From CAVTND01 sp963735955 (GTDB taxonomy: Bacteria > Pseudomonadota > Gammaproteobacteria > Burkholderiales > Burkholderiaceae_F), in NCBI GenBank assembly GCA_963735955.1, contig CAVTND010000010.1:248001-312000 (forward strand): 64,000 bases of DNA. Direction: 5' to 3'. The position numbers were made by a program, and so were the translations under genes. Under the pieces are notes generated by a model. It had not been told where the DNA came from. It saw only the letters and a list, made by a program, of their open reading frames with translations, and searched no databases. Below, in pieces: positions 11,249-20,399 of the stretch; the first letter of the stretch is position 1; every line of letters begins with the position of its first letter.

Positions 11249-12910
11249 TCAGTGCACGACCATCAGCGTGAACGGCCATAAATAAGCCTGCGCCATGATC
11301 AGCAGCCCCATGAGCGCCGCGAGCGCCAGGCTGTGGAAAAACACGTAGCGCAGGATGTCGCCTTCATGGCCGTACCACTGCGTGGCAGTCGATGCCACGA
11401 CGATGCTCTGCGCATCGATCATCTTGCCCATGACGCCACCTGAACTGTTGGCAGCGCCCATCAGGATCGGAGAGATGCCGAGCTGCTCGGCGGACACCTT
11501 CTGCAGGCCGCCGAACAGCACGTTCGACGACGTGTCCGAACCGGTCAGCGCGACCCCGAGCCAGCCGAGCATCGCGCCAAAGAACGGGTACAGCCAACCG
11601 GTCTGCGCGAATGCGAGACCGAGAGTCGTGTCGACTCCCGAACCCTTGGTGGTGAAGCCCAGCGCCAGCATCGCAGCGATCGTCAGCAGCGAGAAGCGGA
11701 CGAGCTTCAAGGTCTTGCCGTAGGTCTGCACGATCTTCTTGAATGAAATTCCCATTACCACGGCCGAAATGACGGCCGCGATCAGGATGCCGGTGCCGGT
11801 GGCCGACAGCCAGTTCAGTGTGTAGACCGCGGCCTCGGGCGTCGGCTTTGGTACGACCGGCGGCACGCGGATCACCAGGTTGTGCAGTCCCTCGATCGGG
11901 AAGCGCAGGATCGAAATATTGTTGAGCAAGTCCTTGATCTGCGGCAGCCCCCAGAGGAAGACCAGCACGCTGAGAATGGCCCACGGGGTCCAGGCCTGGA
12001 TGATCTGCTGGCGCGAGAAGCCATGCTTGACCGTTGAGGCTTCAGCTGCTTCGCGCGTAACGGTTTCACCTTCGCGCGAGGCACTGGTCCAGATCCGCGC
12101 CGGCTGCCAGAACTTGAGGAATACCGCGAGCGCCGCCATCGAGCTCACTGCGGCGACTACGTCGACCAGCCAGGGGCCGTGGAAGTTGGACACCAGGAAT
12201 TGCGGCACCGCGAAGGCGACCCCGGCCACCAGGATCGCCGGCCAGATCTCGAGCATGCGGCGGAATCCGACGAAGGCCCAGATCAGCCAGAACGGCACCA
12301 GGATCGAGAAGAAGGGCAGCTGACGCCCGATCATCGCGCTCAACTGGTGGACGTCCATTCCGGTGACGGCGGCGAGCACCACCACCGGTGTGCCCAGCGC
12401 GCCGAACGCCACCGGCGCGGTGTTGGCAATCAGCGATAGTCCGGCGGAGGCGAGCGGAGTGAAGCCAAGCCCCATCAGGATCGCGGCCGTGACTGCGACC
12501 GGAGTACCGAATCCCGCCGCCCCCTCGAAGAAGGCGCCGAAACAGAAGGCCACCAGCAACAATTGAAGCCGCCGATCGTTGGTGATGCCGGTGATGCTCT
12601 TCTGCAGCACATCGAACAGGCCGATGTCGTTTGTCAGGTGATACATGAAGATGACGTTGAGGACGATCCAGCCGATCGGCAGCAGGCCAAACAACGCGCC
12701 GAGCAGTGCGCTCTTCCCGGCCATGATCGGCGGCATGCCGAAGGCGAATACCGCGACCGCGAGCGCGACCAGCAGACCGAGGATCGCAGCCCAATGGGCC
12801 TTCACGTGGAAAAACGCGAGGCTGCCCAGCAGCACCACAATCGGCAGCGCCGCGATGGCGGTGGATAGCCAAGGGTTTCCGAATGGATCGTAGACCTGTG
12901 ACCAACTCAT
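11249..12910 (-). CDS. lctP: L-lactate permease LctP
   Basis: 553 residues with at least twelve hydrophobic helices, the usual length of the LctP family. Typical stretches are FGAFFEGAAGFGTPVAV, NTAPVAFGALGTPVVVLA and GSDTSSNVLFGGLQ. It should be an inner-membrane lactate/proton symporter. A GGAGAG ribosome site precedes the ATG at 12910. It is the first gene of the minus-strand lactate operon and divergent from nuoA, with two FNR-type sites in the shared 243-bp promoter region. Confidence 0.93.
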   Translation of the reverse strand: MSWSQVYDPFGNPWLSTAIAALPIVVLLGSLAFFHVKAHWAAILGLLVALAVAVFAFGMPPIMAGKSALLGALFGLLPIGWIVLNVIFMYHLTNDIGLFDVLQKSITGITNDRRLQLLLVAFCFGAFFEGAAGFGTPVAVTAAILMGLGFTPLASAGLSLIANTAPVAFGALGTPVVVLAAVTGMDVHQLSAMIGRQLPFFSILVPFWLIWAFVGFRRMLEIWPAILVAGVAFAVPQFLVSNFHGPWLVDVVAAVSSMAALAVFLKFWQPARIWTSASREGETVTREAAEASTVKHGFSRQQIIQAWTPWAILSVLVFLWGLPQIKDLLNNISILRFPIEGLHNLVIRVPPVVPKPTPEAAVYTLNWLSATGTGILIAAVISAVVMGISFKKIVQTYGKTLKLVRFSLLTIAAMLALGFTTKGSGVDTTLGLAFAQTGWLYPFFGAMLGWLGVALTGSDTSSNVLFGGLQKVSAEQLGISPILMGAANSSGGVMGKMIDAQSIVVASTATQWYGHEGDILRYVFFHSLALAALMGLLIMAQAYLWPFTLMVVH

Positions 12911-13004
12911 CGCTCTCTCCTCGGAGTCAGCAGCGGTAGGACGGCCCGTCGATCCGGCGGGGCTGGCTGGGGTCGAAACGTACGCCGCGGCCCACTCGGC
13001 GAAC

Positions 13005-13018
13005 TTGACCTAAGTCAC
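13005..13018. promoter_or_regulatory. FNR-type site in the lctP/nuoA divergent region (one mismatch)
   Basis: TTGACCTAAGTCAC matches the FNR/CRP palindrome with one mismatch in the right half. It lies about 95-108 bp upstream of the lctP start and about 57 bp from the perfect site at 13062-13075. Confidence 0.45.
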
Positions 13019-13061
13019 ATAAACCTGCCGCGCCGCGACGCGCAGCAGGCTGCGCCGACCT

Positions 13062-13075
13062 TTGACTTGAGTCAA
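13062..13075. promoter_or_regulatory. FNR/Anr-type palindrome upstream of nuoA
   Basis: TTGACTTGAGTCAA is a perfect palindrome of the FNR class, about 85 bp before the nuoA ATG. A -10-like TACTGT at 13098-13103 has the spacing expected for class II activation. The core equals that at 984-997 apart from one spacer base. Confidence 0.6.
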
Positions 13076-13153
13076 CACCCCGGGCAAGGCCTCGCGCGTA
13101 CTGTTGCTGGCGCGGTTGCCAACCGAAACAGCGGGGAAGCGCGGGCGAAATCT

Positions 13154-13519
13154 ATGAACCCTTATGTCTCGTTTCTCCTCTACTTGGCGGCGATCCTCGG
13201 CTTCGTGTTTGTCACCCTGCTGATGAACCGCATGCTCGGGCCGAAGCCTGTGGCCTCGGCCATGAAGCTTGAGCCGTTTGAGTGCGGCGCAGAACCGGTC
13301 GACGTCCGCAATGTCAGGGCAATACCGGTCAAGTACTTCGCGGTTGCCATCGCCTTCATCCTGTTCGATCTCGAAACCGTGTTTCTCTACCTGTGGGCGG
13401 TTGGCGCGCAGCCGCTGACCGGTTTCATGCTGTTTACCTTCCTGGTCTTCGTTTTCTTCCTGGTCCTGATCCTGCTCTACGTCTATCGGGCCAGGCTGCT
13501 CGAGGAAGTGCTGCAATGA
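13154..13519 (+). CDS. nuoA: NADH-quinone oxidoreductase subunit A
   Basis: 121 residues with three transmembrane helices. The conserved FECGAEPVDVRNVRAIPVK loop and the acidic helix LFDLETVFLY are characteristic of NuoA. ATG 13154 is chosen because family similarity starts there. First gene of the complex I operon; it is separated from nuoB by an unusual 286-bp repeat spacer, whereas most later genes overlap or nearly touch. Confidence 0.95.
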   Translation: MNPYVSFLLYLAAILGFVFVTLLMNRMLGPKPVASAMKLEPFECGAEPVDVRNVRAIPVKYFAVAIAFILFDLETVFLYLWAVGAQPLTGFMLFTFLVFVFFLVLILLYVYRARLLEEVLQ

Positions 13520-13521
13520 GC

Positions 13522-13665
13522 CCGCCGCACGGCCAGCGTCCGGAGGCCGCTGGCCTTCGGCAGGCGACAGACAGTTCGCAGGGACTGTCTGTGTCCGGCC
13601 TCAGCCCGAAGGCGCGCGACGTCCCTCGCGGAGGGACCGCGCGCAGCGCGAGGGAGCAACACCGA
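13522..13665 (+). repeat. Intergenic hairpin repeat element, tandem copy 1
   Basis: First of two nearly identical units of about 144 bp between nuoA and nuoB. Each unit contains three hairpins: GGCCAGCG/CGCTGGCC, ACAGACAGT/ACTGTCTGT and GTCCCTC/GAGGGAC. It ends in GCGAGGGAGCAAC, which resembles a Shine-Dalgarno region, but here no start codon follows because the second copy begins. Confidence 0.85.
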
Positions 13666-13805
13666 CCGCCGCACGGCCAGCGTCCGGAGGCCGCTGGCCT
13701 TCGGCAGGCGACAGACAGTCCGCAGGGACTGTCTGTGTCCGGCCTCAGCCCGAAGGCGGGCGACGTCCCTCGCGGTGGGACCGCGCGCAGCGCGAGGGAG
13801 GAACA
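13666..13805 (+). repeat. Intergenic hairpin repeat element, tandem copy 2, supplying the nuoB ribosome site
   Basis: Second unit, differing from copy 1 at only a few bases (for example CAGTCCGC for CAGTTCGC, and GGAGGAAC for GGAGCAAC at the end). Its last bases, GAGGGAGGAACA, directly precede the nuoB ATG and form a strong Shine-Dalgarno sequence. Confidence 0.85.
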
Positions 13806-14327
13806 ATGAGCGGGCGTGCGGCCACGATTCCGATTCGACCGGCCGGCGCGCCGAGCCAGGCCTTTGAATATTTCTCGACCAAGAAGGACGAACTGGTTGG
13901 CTGGGCGCGCAAGTTCTCGCTGTTTCCCTACCCATTCGTCACTGCGTGCTGCGCGATGGAGTTCATGGCGGTCAGCTCGACGCCGTACGACACCGACCGC
14001 TTCGGCGCGGCCCTGCCTCGTTTTTCACCGCGCCAGTCGGACCTGTTGATGGTTGTGGGCACCGTGACTCACAAGCAGGCGCCGATCCTGTTGAAGGTTT
14101 ACGAGCAGATGTGTGAGCCAAAGTGGGTCATGGCCTTCGGCGCCTGCGCCACCAGCGGCGGCTTCTATCAGAACTACGCGGCCGTGGCCGGAATCGACAA
14201 GATCATCCCGGTCGACGTCTACGTTCCGGGTTGTCCGCCGCGCCCGGAGACGGTGATCGACGCGATCATGAAGTTGCAGGATCGAATCGCGAGCGACCGG
14301 CATCCGATCCTGACGCGGGACTTCTGA
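13806..14327 (+). CDS. nuoB: NADH-quinone oxidoreductase subunit B (cluster N2 carrier)
   Basis: 173 residues. The N2 4Fe-4S ligand motifs are present: the tandem cysteines in CCAMEFMA, GACATSGGFY and VPGCPPRPE. It occupies the quinone-site end of the peripheral arm. The ribosome site comes from the upstream repeat element. The stop overlaps the nuoC start (TGATG). Confidence 0.96.
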   Translation: MSGRAATIPIRPAGAPSQAFEYFSTKKDELVGWARKFSLFPYPFVTACCAMEFMAVSSTPYDTDRFGAALPRFSPRQSDLLMVVGTVTHKQAPILLKVYEQMCEPKWVMAFGACATSGGFYQNYAAVAGIDKIIPVDVYVPGCPPRPETVIDAIMKLQDRIASDRHPILTRDF

Positions 14328-14800
14328 TGAATCTGAAGGTCATCGAAGCAGTACAGCAGGGTCTGGCTTCCGAAACCTGTGTCGTGTCCCATGCGCACGG
14401 CATGCTGGTCCTCGAGATCGAGCCGGCCGCGCTCACCGCCGCGGCCACGCGCCTGAAGGCCGATTTCGGCTTCGATCTCCTGCTCGATGTGACGGCGGTC
14501 GACTGGCCGGACCGGCTGCCGCGCTTCGACGTGGTCTACCACCTGTATTCGACCGGGCACTGCGCGCGCATCCGGTTGAAGACCCGCGTGCCGGAGGCCG
14601 ATCCGAGTGTCGACTCGATGCTTCCGCTGTACGGCTCGGCTGGCTTCATGGAACGGGAATGCCACGACATGTATGGCATCCGCTTTCGTGGGCATCCGGA
14701 CCTGCGGCCGATTCTTTTGTACGAAGGATTCGTCGGTCATCCGCTTCGCAAGGACTACGCCAAGGAGCACGAGCAGCCGCTCGTGCCCTATCGCAAATGA
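14327..14800 (+). CDS. nuoC: NADH-quinone oxidoreductase subunit C
   Basis: 157 residues, a separate subunit rather than the NuoCD fusion of enteric bacteria. Conserved block: FMERECHDMYGIRFRGHPDL followed by LRKDY. Start ATG 14327 overlaps the nuoB stop; the stop overlaps nuoD (ATGA). Confidence 0.95.
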   Translation: MNLKVIEAVQQGLASETCVVSHAHGMLVLEIEPAALTAAATRLKADFGFDLLLDVTAVDWPDRLPRFDVVYHLYSTGHCARIRLKTRVPEADPSVDSMLPLYGSAGFMERECHDMYGIRFRGHPDLRPILLYEGFVGHPLRKDYAKEHEQPLVPYRK

Positions 14801-16029
14801 CTGCACCGACCGTGGGCTTTGTTCAGCCCAACCCGGTCCGTCCTGCCTTTGACCAGGCGGATACCGACGCCGGCGTGATCGTCAACATCGGCCCCTCGCA
14901 CCCGGCAACCCACGGCACGATCCAGGTGATCGCCGCGCTCGAGGGCGAGAAAGTGAAGCGGGTCGATGTTCACTGCGGTTACCTGCACCGCGGCTTCGAG
15001 AAGGAGTGCGAAGACCATACCTGGCACAACCTGATTCCCTACGTCGACCGCCTCAACTACTGCTCGGGGCTGATCAACGACTTTGCGTACTGCGAGGCGG
15101 TCGAGACCCTGATGGGTGTCGAGATCACTCCGCGCTGCCGCTACCTGCGAACCCTGCTGTCCGAGTACTCGCGCATTGCCGATCACCTGACCTGCGTGGC
15201 CGCATCGCTGATGGAGCTGGGCGCGATGACGGCGTTCCTGTACCTGGTGATGATCCGCGACTACATCTACGAGCACCTGGCGGATCTGACCGGCGCACGC
15301 GTCACGTACACCTACGGCCGCATTGGCGGGCTGGCGCGCGATCTGCCCGATGGCTGGCTGACGCGCCTGGTCTGGATTCTTGAACAGTACGAGGACTTCA
15401 TCGGTCGCATCCATGGCCTGATCGATCGCAACCGGATTTTCATCGATCGCACCCGCAATATCGGCACGCTTTCCGCCGCCGACGCAATCCACTGGGGATT
15501 CACCGGACCGATCCTGCGATCCACCGGGGCGCAGCGCGACCTGCGCAAGGACAACCCCTATCTGGCCTATGCCGAGCTGGACTTCGAGGTGCCGGTCGGC
15601 ATTAACGGTGACAACTACGACCGCTACTACGTCCGTATGCGAGAAATGGACGAGTCGGTGCACATGATCTACCAGCTGATCGACATGCTTCCGGCTGGGC
15701 CGATCAACGTCGACGATCGCCGCTGCGTGCTGCCCGAAAAGCAACTGGTCTATACGCAGATCGAAGCGCTGATCAATCATTTCAAGCTGATCATCGACGG
15801 TCCCCAGGTGCCGGCCGGCGAGGTCTACACGGCGCATGAAGCACCCAACGGGGAACTGGGTTTCTATCTGGTCAGCACGGGGGAGGGCGTTCCATACAAG
15901 ATGCACGTGCGCTCGCCGAGCTTTGTGCACATGGGCGGCCTGGCTCGTCTGCTCGAGGGCTACCAGCTGGCCGACATCATCCCGACCTTTGGTTCGGTCA
16001 ACATGATTGGCGGGGAGTGCGATCGATGA
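14797..16029 (+). CDS. nuoD: NADH-quinone oxidoreductase subunit D
   Basis: 410 residues. NIGPSHPATHG near the N-terminus and VDVHCGYLHRGFEK are the hydrogenase-like NuoD signatures that line the quinone pocket. The C-terminus FGSVNMIGGECDR is canonical. The start overlaps nuoC and the stop overlaps nuoE. Confidence 0.96.
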   Translation: MTAPTVGFVQPNPVRPAFDQADTDAGVIVNIGPSHPATHGTIQVIAALEGEKVKRVDVHCGYLHRGFEKECEDHTWHNLIPYVDRLNYCSGLINDFAYCEAVETLMGVEITPRCRYLRTLLSEYSRIADHLTCVAASLMELGAMTAFLYLVMIRDYIYEHLADLTGARVTYTYGRIGGLARDLPDGWLTRLVWILEQYEDFIGRIHGLIDRNRIFIDRTRNIGTLSAADAIHWGFTGPILRSTGAQRDLRKDNPYLAYAELDFEVPVGINGDNYDRYYVRMREMDESVHMIYQLIDMLPAGPINVDDRRCVLPEKQLVYTQIEALINHFKLIIDGPQVPAGEVYTAHEAPNGELGFYLVSTGEGVPYKMHVRSPSFVHMGGLARLLEGYQLADIIPTFGSVNMIGGECDR

Positions 16030-16490
16030 AGCACCTGATCCCCGAATTCGACCAGTTGCGGGCGCGCTTCCCGGCCGGTTTCGATTCCTCGCTGGTGCTG
16101 CCCTGCCTGCGCCGCATGCAGGAAGACCGGGGTTACGTCGCTGACAGCGACATCGATGGACTGGTTGCCTACCTCGGTGTGCCGCGCATCCAGATCGAGG
16201 AGGTGCTGAGCTTCTACGGCCAGTTTCGACGCGCTCCAGTCGGGCGCTGCCATATCGAAGCCTGTCGCAATGTGTCCTGCGCCTTGAACGGCGCCGAGCG
16301 CCTGATCGACCATCTCTCGACGAAGCTTGGTATCCGGCCCGGCGAGACCACCGCTGACGGCCGATTCAGCCTGGCGACCGTCGAGTGCATGGCGTCCTGT
16401 GGTACTGCGCCCGTTGTCGTGGTGAACGGTACTTATCACGAGTCCATGAGTGCCGAGAAGCTCGACGCCTTGATCGAGAGCCAGCAATAG
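16026..16490 (+). CDS. nuoE: NADH-quinone oxidoreductase subunit E (2Fe-2S)
   Basis: 154 residues with a thioredoxin-like 2Fe-2S fold. Ligand pairs are seen as CRNVSC (CX4C) and CMASC (CX3C). ATG 16026 overlaps the nuoD stop. Binds cluster N1a next to NuoF. Confidence 0.94.
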   Translation: MKHLIPEFDQLRARFPAGFDSSLVLPCLRRMQEDRGYVADSDIDGLVAYLGVPRIQIEEVLSFYGQFRRAPVGRCHIEACRNVSCALNGAERLIDHLSTKLGIRPGETTADGRFSLATVECMASCGTAPVVVVNGTYHESMSAEKLDALIESQQ

Positions 16491-16491
16491 C

Positions 16492-17790
16492 ATGGCCAAC
16501 ACCAAGCTCCTGATGAGCTTTCCGGTGACTCCAACGTCGCACACGCTGGCGGACTACCGGGCACGCGGCGGCTACCAGGTGCTCGAAAAAGTACTACGTG
16601 AAATGACGCCGCTGCAGGTCACCACGGAAGTGACCGCATCGGGAATCCAGGGACGCGGAGGTGCCAATTTCCCCGCCGGGCGCAAGTGGTCGGTGGTCAA
16701 CCTGAACGACGGCCAGCCGCACTACCTTTGCGCAAACGCCGATGAGGGTGAGCCAGGCACGTTCAAGGATCGCTGGATTCTCGAGAATGCGCCGCACCTG
16801 CTGGTGGAATCGATGCTGATCGCTTCCTATGCCCTTCAGGTCCGAAACGCCTTTGTCTACATCCGCGGCGAATTCGACCTGCCGTACCGCCGGCTGAGCG
16901 GCGCGCTGGAAGAGGCCTATGCCGCCGGCTACCTCGGCCAACCACTGTTCGGCACCGAGTTCGTTTGCGACCTGATCGCCTATCGCGGCGCCGGTTCCTA
17001 TGTCTGCGGTGAAGCTTCGGGGCTGCTGACCTCGCTCGAAGGCAAGCGCGGTTACCCGCGCAACCGCCCGCCGCGCCTGACCGTGCGCGGCCTTTACCAG
17101 CGGCCCACGGTGGTCAACAACGTTGAAACCCTGTCCAACATCGTCGGAATCATCGGCAACGGCGCGGACGCCTTCAAAAAGGTTGGCACGACGAAGAGCC
17201 CTGGGACTCGCCTGATTTCGGTTTCCGGCCACATCAACCGGCCGGGCGTTTACGAAGTCGAACCCGGTTGCTCGTTTGCGAAGTTCATCCAGGAAGACTG
17301 CGGTGGAGTGCCCGGGGGGCGCAAGCTCAAGGCAATCATCCCCGGCGGCCTGTCGACAAAGGTGGTCACCGCCGAAGAAGTCGATCGCCTCAAGCTCGAC
17401 AACCAGGACCTCGCGACCGCCGGTTCATCCCTGGGCTCGGGTGGCATGGTCGTCATCGCCGAAGGTACCTGCATGGTGCGGCTGCTGCAGGTGATGCTGC
17501 GTTTCTACCATCACGAATCCTGCGGTCAGTGCACGCCATGCCGGGAAGGCATGGGCTGGATGCATCGCATCATCGATCGCATCGCCAATGGCCAGGGACG
17601 GCCGGAGGACGTCGACCAGCTCTACAAGATTTCGGCCTGGAACGATGGCAACACGATCTGCGGCATGGGAGACGCCGCGGGCTACGCCGCCGTCGGGATT
17701 CTCGACAAATTCCGCGACGAGTTCGAGTACTTCATTACCAACCGGCGCTCACGCTTTGACGGCAACCTCGAATGCCCACGATCTACATAG
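16492..17790 (+). CDS. nuoF: NADH-quinone oxidoreductase subunit F (NADH/FMN site)
   Basis: 432 residues. GRGGANFPAGRKWS is the NADH/FMN-binding glycine-rich loop, and ESCGQCTPCREG gives three of the N3 4Fe-4S ligands, with the fourth in TICGMGD. Starts one base after the nuoE stop and overlaps nuoG by 19 bp. Confidence 0.96.
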   Translation: MANTKLLMSFPVTPTSHTLADYRARGGYQVLEKVLREMTPLQVTTEVTASGIQGRGGANFPAGRKWSVVNLNDGQPHYLCANADEGEPGTFKDRWILENAPHLLVESMLIASYALQVRNAFVYIRGEFDLPYRRLSGALEEAYAAGYLGQPLFGTEFVCDLIAYRGAGSYVCGEASGLLTSLEGKRGYPRNRPPRLTVRGLYQRPTVVNNVETLSNIVGIIGNGADAFKKVGTTKSPGTRLISVSGHINRPGVYEVEPGCSFAKFIQEDCGGVPGGRKLKAIIPGGLSTKVVTAEEVDRLKLDNQDLATAGSSLGSGGMVVIAEGTCMVRLLQVMLRFYHHESCGQCTPCREGMGWMHRIIDRIANGQGRPEDVDQLYKISAWNDGNTICGMGDAAGYAAVGILDKFRDEFEYFITNRRSRFDGNLECPRST

Positions 17791-19208
17791 ACGGCCAGGC
17801 GATCAGCGCCGAGTCCAATCAGACCGTCATGCAGGCGGCGGTCGCGCACGGGATCGAGATTCCGGCGTTCTGCTGGCACCCGCAGCTGTCGATCGCCGGC
17901 AACTGCCGGGTCTGCGCGATCCAGGTTGAGGGCCGCAGCTGGGTGGAAATCGCCTGCAACATGCCGGTCATCGATGGGCTCAAGGTCCTGACCGACTCGG
18001 AGATCGTGAGGGAATACCGCAAATCGATAATGCAGCTGCTGACGCTGAACCATCCAGTCGACTGCGGCATCTGCGACAAGGCGGGCGAGTGCACGCTGCA
18101 GGACTACCACTACCGCTACAACGGCGCGCCTTCCCAGTCCCATGATCCGAAGGTGCATGCGACCAAGTTCCATACCTTGTCGAAGCGCATCATTCTGGAC
18201 AACGAGCGCTGCATCCTGTGCTCGCGCTGCGTGCGCTTCACGCACGAGATCTCGCGGTCAAAGGCACTTGGCATCACAAGGCGCGGCGACTCGTCGCTGG
18301 TTCGTGCTTCCGAAGACGGTGCGCTTGATGCCGATCCGTACTCGGACAATGTCATCGATCTATGTCCGGTCGGCGCGCTGCTGTCGCCGTCATTCTTCTA
18401 CAAGTCGCGCGTCTGGTACCTGAAGCCGACGCGGTCGGTCTGTCCGGGATGTGCGCGCGGGTGCAATGTGCAACTGTGGCACCGCCGCCCGGAATGGCGC
18501 TTGAATGCCCTCGACGCGAAGCAGAACACGCGGATCGAGCGCGTGACCCCGTTCGAGAATCCGCAGGTCAACGGGCCCTGGATCTGCAACAAGGGTCGCG
18601 ATCTGGTGCAGTTTTTCGACGGCGAACGCGCATTGCGGGCCACAGCACTCGGAGCTCCGATCGAACTGTCGGACGCCATCGGTCGTGCGCGCCGGATGAT
18701 CGCGAAGGCAGCGCACCCGGTCGCGATCGTCTCGAACTGGGGATCCAACGAAGAGTTGGAGGCTTTCCATTCGGCGCTCGGAGAGCGCTGCGCCGCCTAC
18801 TACAAGATTGACTGTCAGCCGCAGCCCGGCGAGCCGCCCGAAGACGACCTGCTGATTCGCGCCGACAAGAATCCGAACACCGCTGCGGCGAGCGCGCTCT
18901 TCACACGGTTCGACCCGGCGGTCGCGTTCACCGCGGTCACCGATCTCGTGCTGGTCTGGGGCGGTGGTTTCGACTTCTCGTGCGTTCCCGCCTCCGCACG
19001 ACGAATCGTGCTTGACGTCTGGAGCGGACCTGCGAACGCCGAGGCGGACGTCTTCATTCCGCTCAGCCTGCAGACCGAGCGCGCCGGGCACTACACCAAT
19101 TTCCGCGGCGTCATCAGCGCGTTCGAACGCTGCTCGCCGAAGTCATCAACCGTCGCCGACGCGGCGGCGTTGTTCCATGCACTGGCGGCCCTGGAAGTGT
19201 CGGCATGA
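17772..19208 (+). CDS. nuoG: NADH-quinone oxidoreductase subunit G, short form (478 aa)
   Basis: The N-terminal part has the usual ligands: CWHPQLSIAGNCRVC (2Fe-2S), HPVDCGICDKAGEC (His-Cys3 cluster), CILCSRC with LCPVGAL (4Fe-4S) and CPGCARGC with a later WICNKGR (N7-type site). After this only about 210 residues of the molybdopterin-like domain remain. The usual length is about 700-900 residues. No frame break is visible and the stop overlaps nuoH, so the short form appears genuine. It should still transfer electrons from NuoF to NuoI. Confidence 0.9.
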   Translation: MPTIYIDGQAISAESNQTVMQAAVAHGIEIPAFCWHPQLSIAGNCRVCAIQVEGRSWVEIACNMPVIDGLKVLTDSEIVREYRKSIMQLLTLNHPVDCGICDKAGECTLQDYHYRYNGAPSQSHDPKVHATKFHTLSKRIILDNERCILCSRCVRFTHEISRSKALGITRRGDSSLVRASEDGALDADPYSDNVIDLCPVGALLSPSFFYKSRVWYLKPTRSVCPGCARGCNVQLWHRRPEWRLNALDAKQNTRIERVTPFENPQVNGPWICNKGRDLVQFFDGERALRATALGAPIELSDAIGRARRMIAKAAHPVAIVSNWGSNEELEAFHSALGERCAAYYKIDCQPQPGEPPEDDLLIRADKNPNTAAASALFTRFDPAVAFTAVTDLVLVWGGGFDFSCVPASARRIVLDVWSGPANAEADVFIPLSLQTERAGHYTNFRGVISAFERCSPKSSTVADAAALFHALAALEVSA

Positions 19209-20353
19209 TCCAGGACCTGGTCATCGTCGTCATTCTGATTGGCTATGCCGTGACCGTGCTGCTGCTGTTCGGCACGGTACTGACCTGGGTTGAGCGCAAG
19301 CAGGCGGCAATCATGTCCGATCGCATCGGCGCCAACCGGGCCTATGTGCGAATTCCCTTTACCCAGGTAAAGCTCATCTGGTGGGGCCTGTTTCATGGAC
19401 TGGCCGACGGCCTGAAGATGATGCTGAAGGAAGACTTCAAGCCGGACTCCTACGATCGCGTGGCCTATGCACTGGCGCCGTGGATCGTGTTCACGCCGGT
19501 GCTGCTGGTATTCGCCGTCATTCCGTTCGGCGGCACGCTCGAACCGGCGGTCCTGCTGAGCGCAGTTCCGGCGGCCGCTGACTGGTTCGGCGACCGCAGC
19601 TATCCGCTGCAGATCGCACAACTCGATGCAGGGCTGCTCGTTGTGTTTGCCTTCGGCGGCATCAGCATCATCGGGGCAATGCTGGCCGGCTGGTCGTCGA
19701 ACAACAAGTTCGCGATGCTTGGTGGTCTGCGTGCCGGCTCGCAGATGATCTCCTACGAACTGGTCATGGGCCTGACGGTGCTCGGGCTGATCCTGATCTA
19801 CGGCACGCTCGACCTGCGCGCCATTGTGCAGCAACAGTCGGGTGTGCTGCTGGCGGTTCTGCCGTCCTGGGGCATCTTCTACCAGCCATTCGGAGCGCTG
19901 CTGTTCATGGTCGCCGCGATCGCCGAGAACAAGCGCATCCCGTTCGATCTTCCGGAAGCCGAGTCGGAACTGATCGCCGGCTACTACACCGAGTACAGCG
20001 CGATGAAAATGGGGCTGTTCATGTTCGCCGAGTTCATCGAGATCGCGATCATCGGCGCGCTGTTCACTACCCTGTTTCTGGGTGGCTACAACCTGCCATT
20101 CATGACCGATTCCGGATTCTCGCTGCCGGGCGGTCACGAGCTGACGCTGCCCCACGCGGTGGTCGTGGTGCTTCAGCTGCTTGTGTTCCTGGTCAAGGTG
20201 ATGCTGGTCTGCAGTTTCCAGATCCTGGTTCGCTGGACGTTGCCGCGCTTCCGCTATGACCAGCTTCTGAAGTTTGCGTGGAAGTTCATGTTTCCGCTGG
20301 CGCTCGCCAACCTGATTTTGACGGCGGTCATCGTCTGGGCACTGCAGACATGA
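19205..20353 (+). CDS. nuoH: NADH-quinone oxidoreductase subunit H
   Basis: 382 residues with eight or more helices. Conserved loops WVERKQAAIMSDRIGANRA and ENKRIPFDLPEAESELIAGYYTEYS border the quinone channel. Start overlaps the nuoG stop. Confidence 0.96.
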   Translation: MIQDLVIVVILIGYAVTVLLLFGTVLTWVERKQAAIMSDRIGANRAYVRIPFTQVKLIWWGLFHGLADGLKMMLKEDFKPDSYDRVAYALAPWIVFTPVLLVFAVIPFGGTLEPAVLLSAVPAAADWFGDRSYPLQIAQLDAGLLVVFAFGGISIIGAMLAGWSSNNKFAMLGGLRAGSQMISYELVMGLTVLGLILIYGTLDLRAIVQQQSGVLLAVLPSWGIFYQPFGALLFMVAAIAENKRIPFDLPEAESELIAGYYTEYSAMKMGLFMFAEFIEIAIIGALFTTLFLGGYNLPFMTDSGFSLPGGHELTLPHAVVVVLQLLVFLVKVMLVCSFQILVRWTLPRFRYDQLLKFAWKFMFPLALANLILTAVIVWALQT

Positions 20354-20399
20354 GTGAAGCTTGCATGAGCCTCAGCCCGCTGTTGCCAATGAGTCGCCG

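Noticed and set aside
13522..13805. The tandem repeat as a CRISPR array
   Set aside because: Only two units of about 140 bp occur, without spacers or cas genes, and they carry several hairpins each.
13282..13809. A protein read through the nuoA-nuoB spacer repeats
   Set aside because: The frame is a shadow of nuoA that stays open because of high GC; the spacer is better explained as structured repeat DNA.
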